From Hyalangium versicolor (lineage in GTDB: Bacteria > Myxococcota > Myxococcia > Myxococcales > Myxococcaceae): 64,000 nucleotides of DNA. The position numbers and the translations under genes were made by a program. Below the pieces are notes generated by a model. That model made no database searches. It had not been told where the DNA came from and saw only the letters and a program-made list of their open reading frames with translations. The first letter of the stretch is position 1. Each line of letters opens with the position of its first letter. Location of the stretch: contig NZ_JAHXBF010000042.1 in the NCBI RefSeq assembly GCF_020103695.1, forward strand, positions 28,510 to 92,509, read 5' to 3'. Shown here one piece after another: positions 63,904-64,000 of the stretch.

Positions 63904-64000
63904 TCAGGCAAGGCGGCCCAGCATCAGTCGGATCATCCCCAGGTAGACGAAGGCTTCGGACGACTCCTCTTTTCGCTCGTAGTCTCTGGCCAGGCGTCGT
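63904..64000 (-). mobile_element. IS5-type transposase, 3' end only
   Basis: Read leftward from 63999, the last 31 codons give RRLARDYERKEESSEAFVYL followed by GMIRLMLGRLA and a stop. RRLxxDYExxxESSEA and the IRLMLxRL end are the C-terminus of IS5-family DDE transposases. The rest lies beyond the window. The element's end probably lies around 63881-63900 (GAGAGGGTGTTGAGGCAAGG), which meets the 5' end of the beta-helix gene. Confidence 0.8.

Overview
The window is GC-rich bacterial DNA (third codon positions nearly all G or C) with the gene families of a myxobacterium, most likely a Cystobacter/Archangium/Stigmatella-type member of the Myxococcota. Diagnostic signs are the paralogous families DUF2381 (TIGR02268) and DUF2378 (TIGR02265), a MYXO-CTERM sorting signal, a Myxococcus cysteine-rich repeat, PATAN/DUF4388 proteins, and a very high density of hybrid histidine kinases and sigma54-type promoters. 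Family names rest on motifs read by eye; no search was run.

Layout. (1) 1-5160: a chemosensory-type operon read rightward: a hybrid kinase with three receivers (cut by the window edge), CheR, a CheB catalytic domain without a receiver, and a receiver-first kinase. (2) 5157-7229: a SET-domain protein divergent from an ATP-grasp/SET fusion. (3) 7230-11206: a 40-bp tandem repeat, a Ser/Thr kinase overlapping a DUF2381 gene, and a pentapeptide-like hypothetical. (4) 11302-13301: an alkylation-repair pair (Ogt plus an Ada-like AlkA). (5) 13371-19472: housekeeping and metabolism: TPR protein, proA, rsfS, rlmH (apparently CTG-started), an RtcB2-type RNA ligase, a lipoprotein, a dienelactone hydrolase. 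(6) 19992-43637: a signalling island with an NtrC-family activator, four large histidine kinases, a DUF2378 protein, a lone receiver, a diguanylate cyclase and two PATAN proteins, plus a 2139-residue surface protein. (7) 43765-45306: gpmI. (8) 45320-61870: a 12-gene leftward operon carrying three VgrG spikes, a candidate effector, twin candidate immunity genes, a PAAR-like protein and accessory proteins; no type VI sheath, tube or baseplate genes are present. (9) 62122-64000: two lipoproteins and the 3' end of an IS5-type transposase.

The main new observation is regulatory. Five transcription units of the signalling island have a sigma54-type -24/-12 element, and each has, upstream of it, a 17-bp dyad fitting TGTnGC-N5-RCCnCR. 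The only sigma54 activator in the window sits in the same island and has a Fis-type helix-turn-helix, so I infer that this dyad is its enhancer site and that the island is one regulon. Other highlights are the ATP-grasp/SET fusion, an internal MYXO-CTERM signal directly followed by a second signal peptide in one reading frame, pseudo-receivers with Asp replaced by His, and a VgrG whose spike is interrupted by an Ala/Gly-rich insert.
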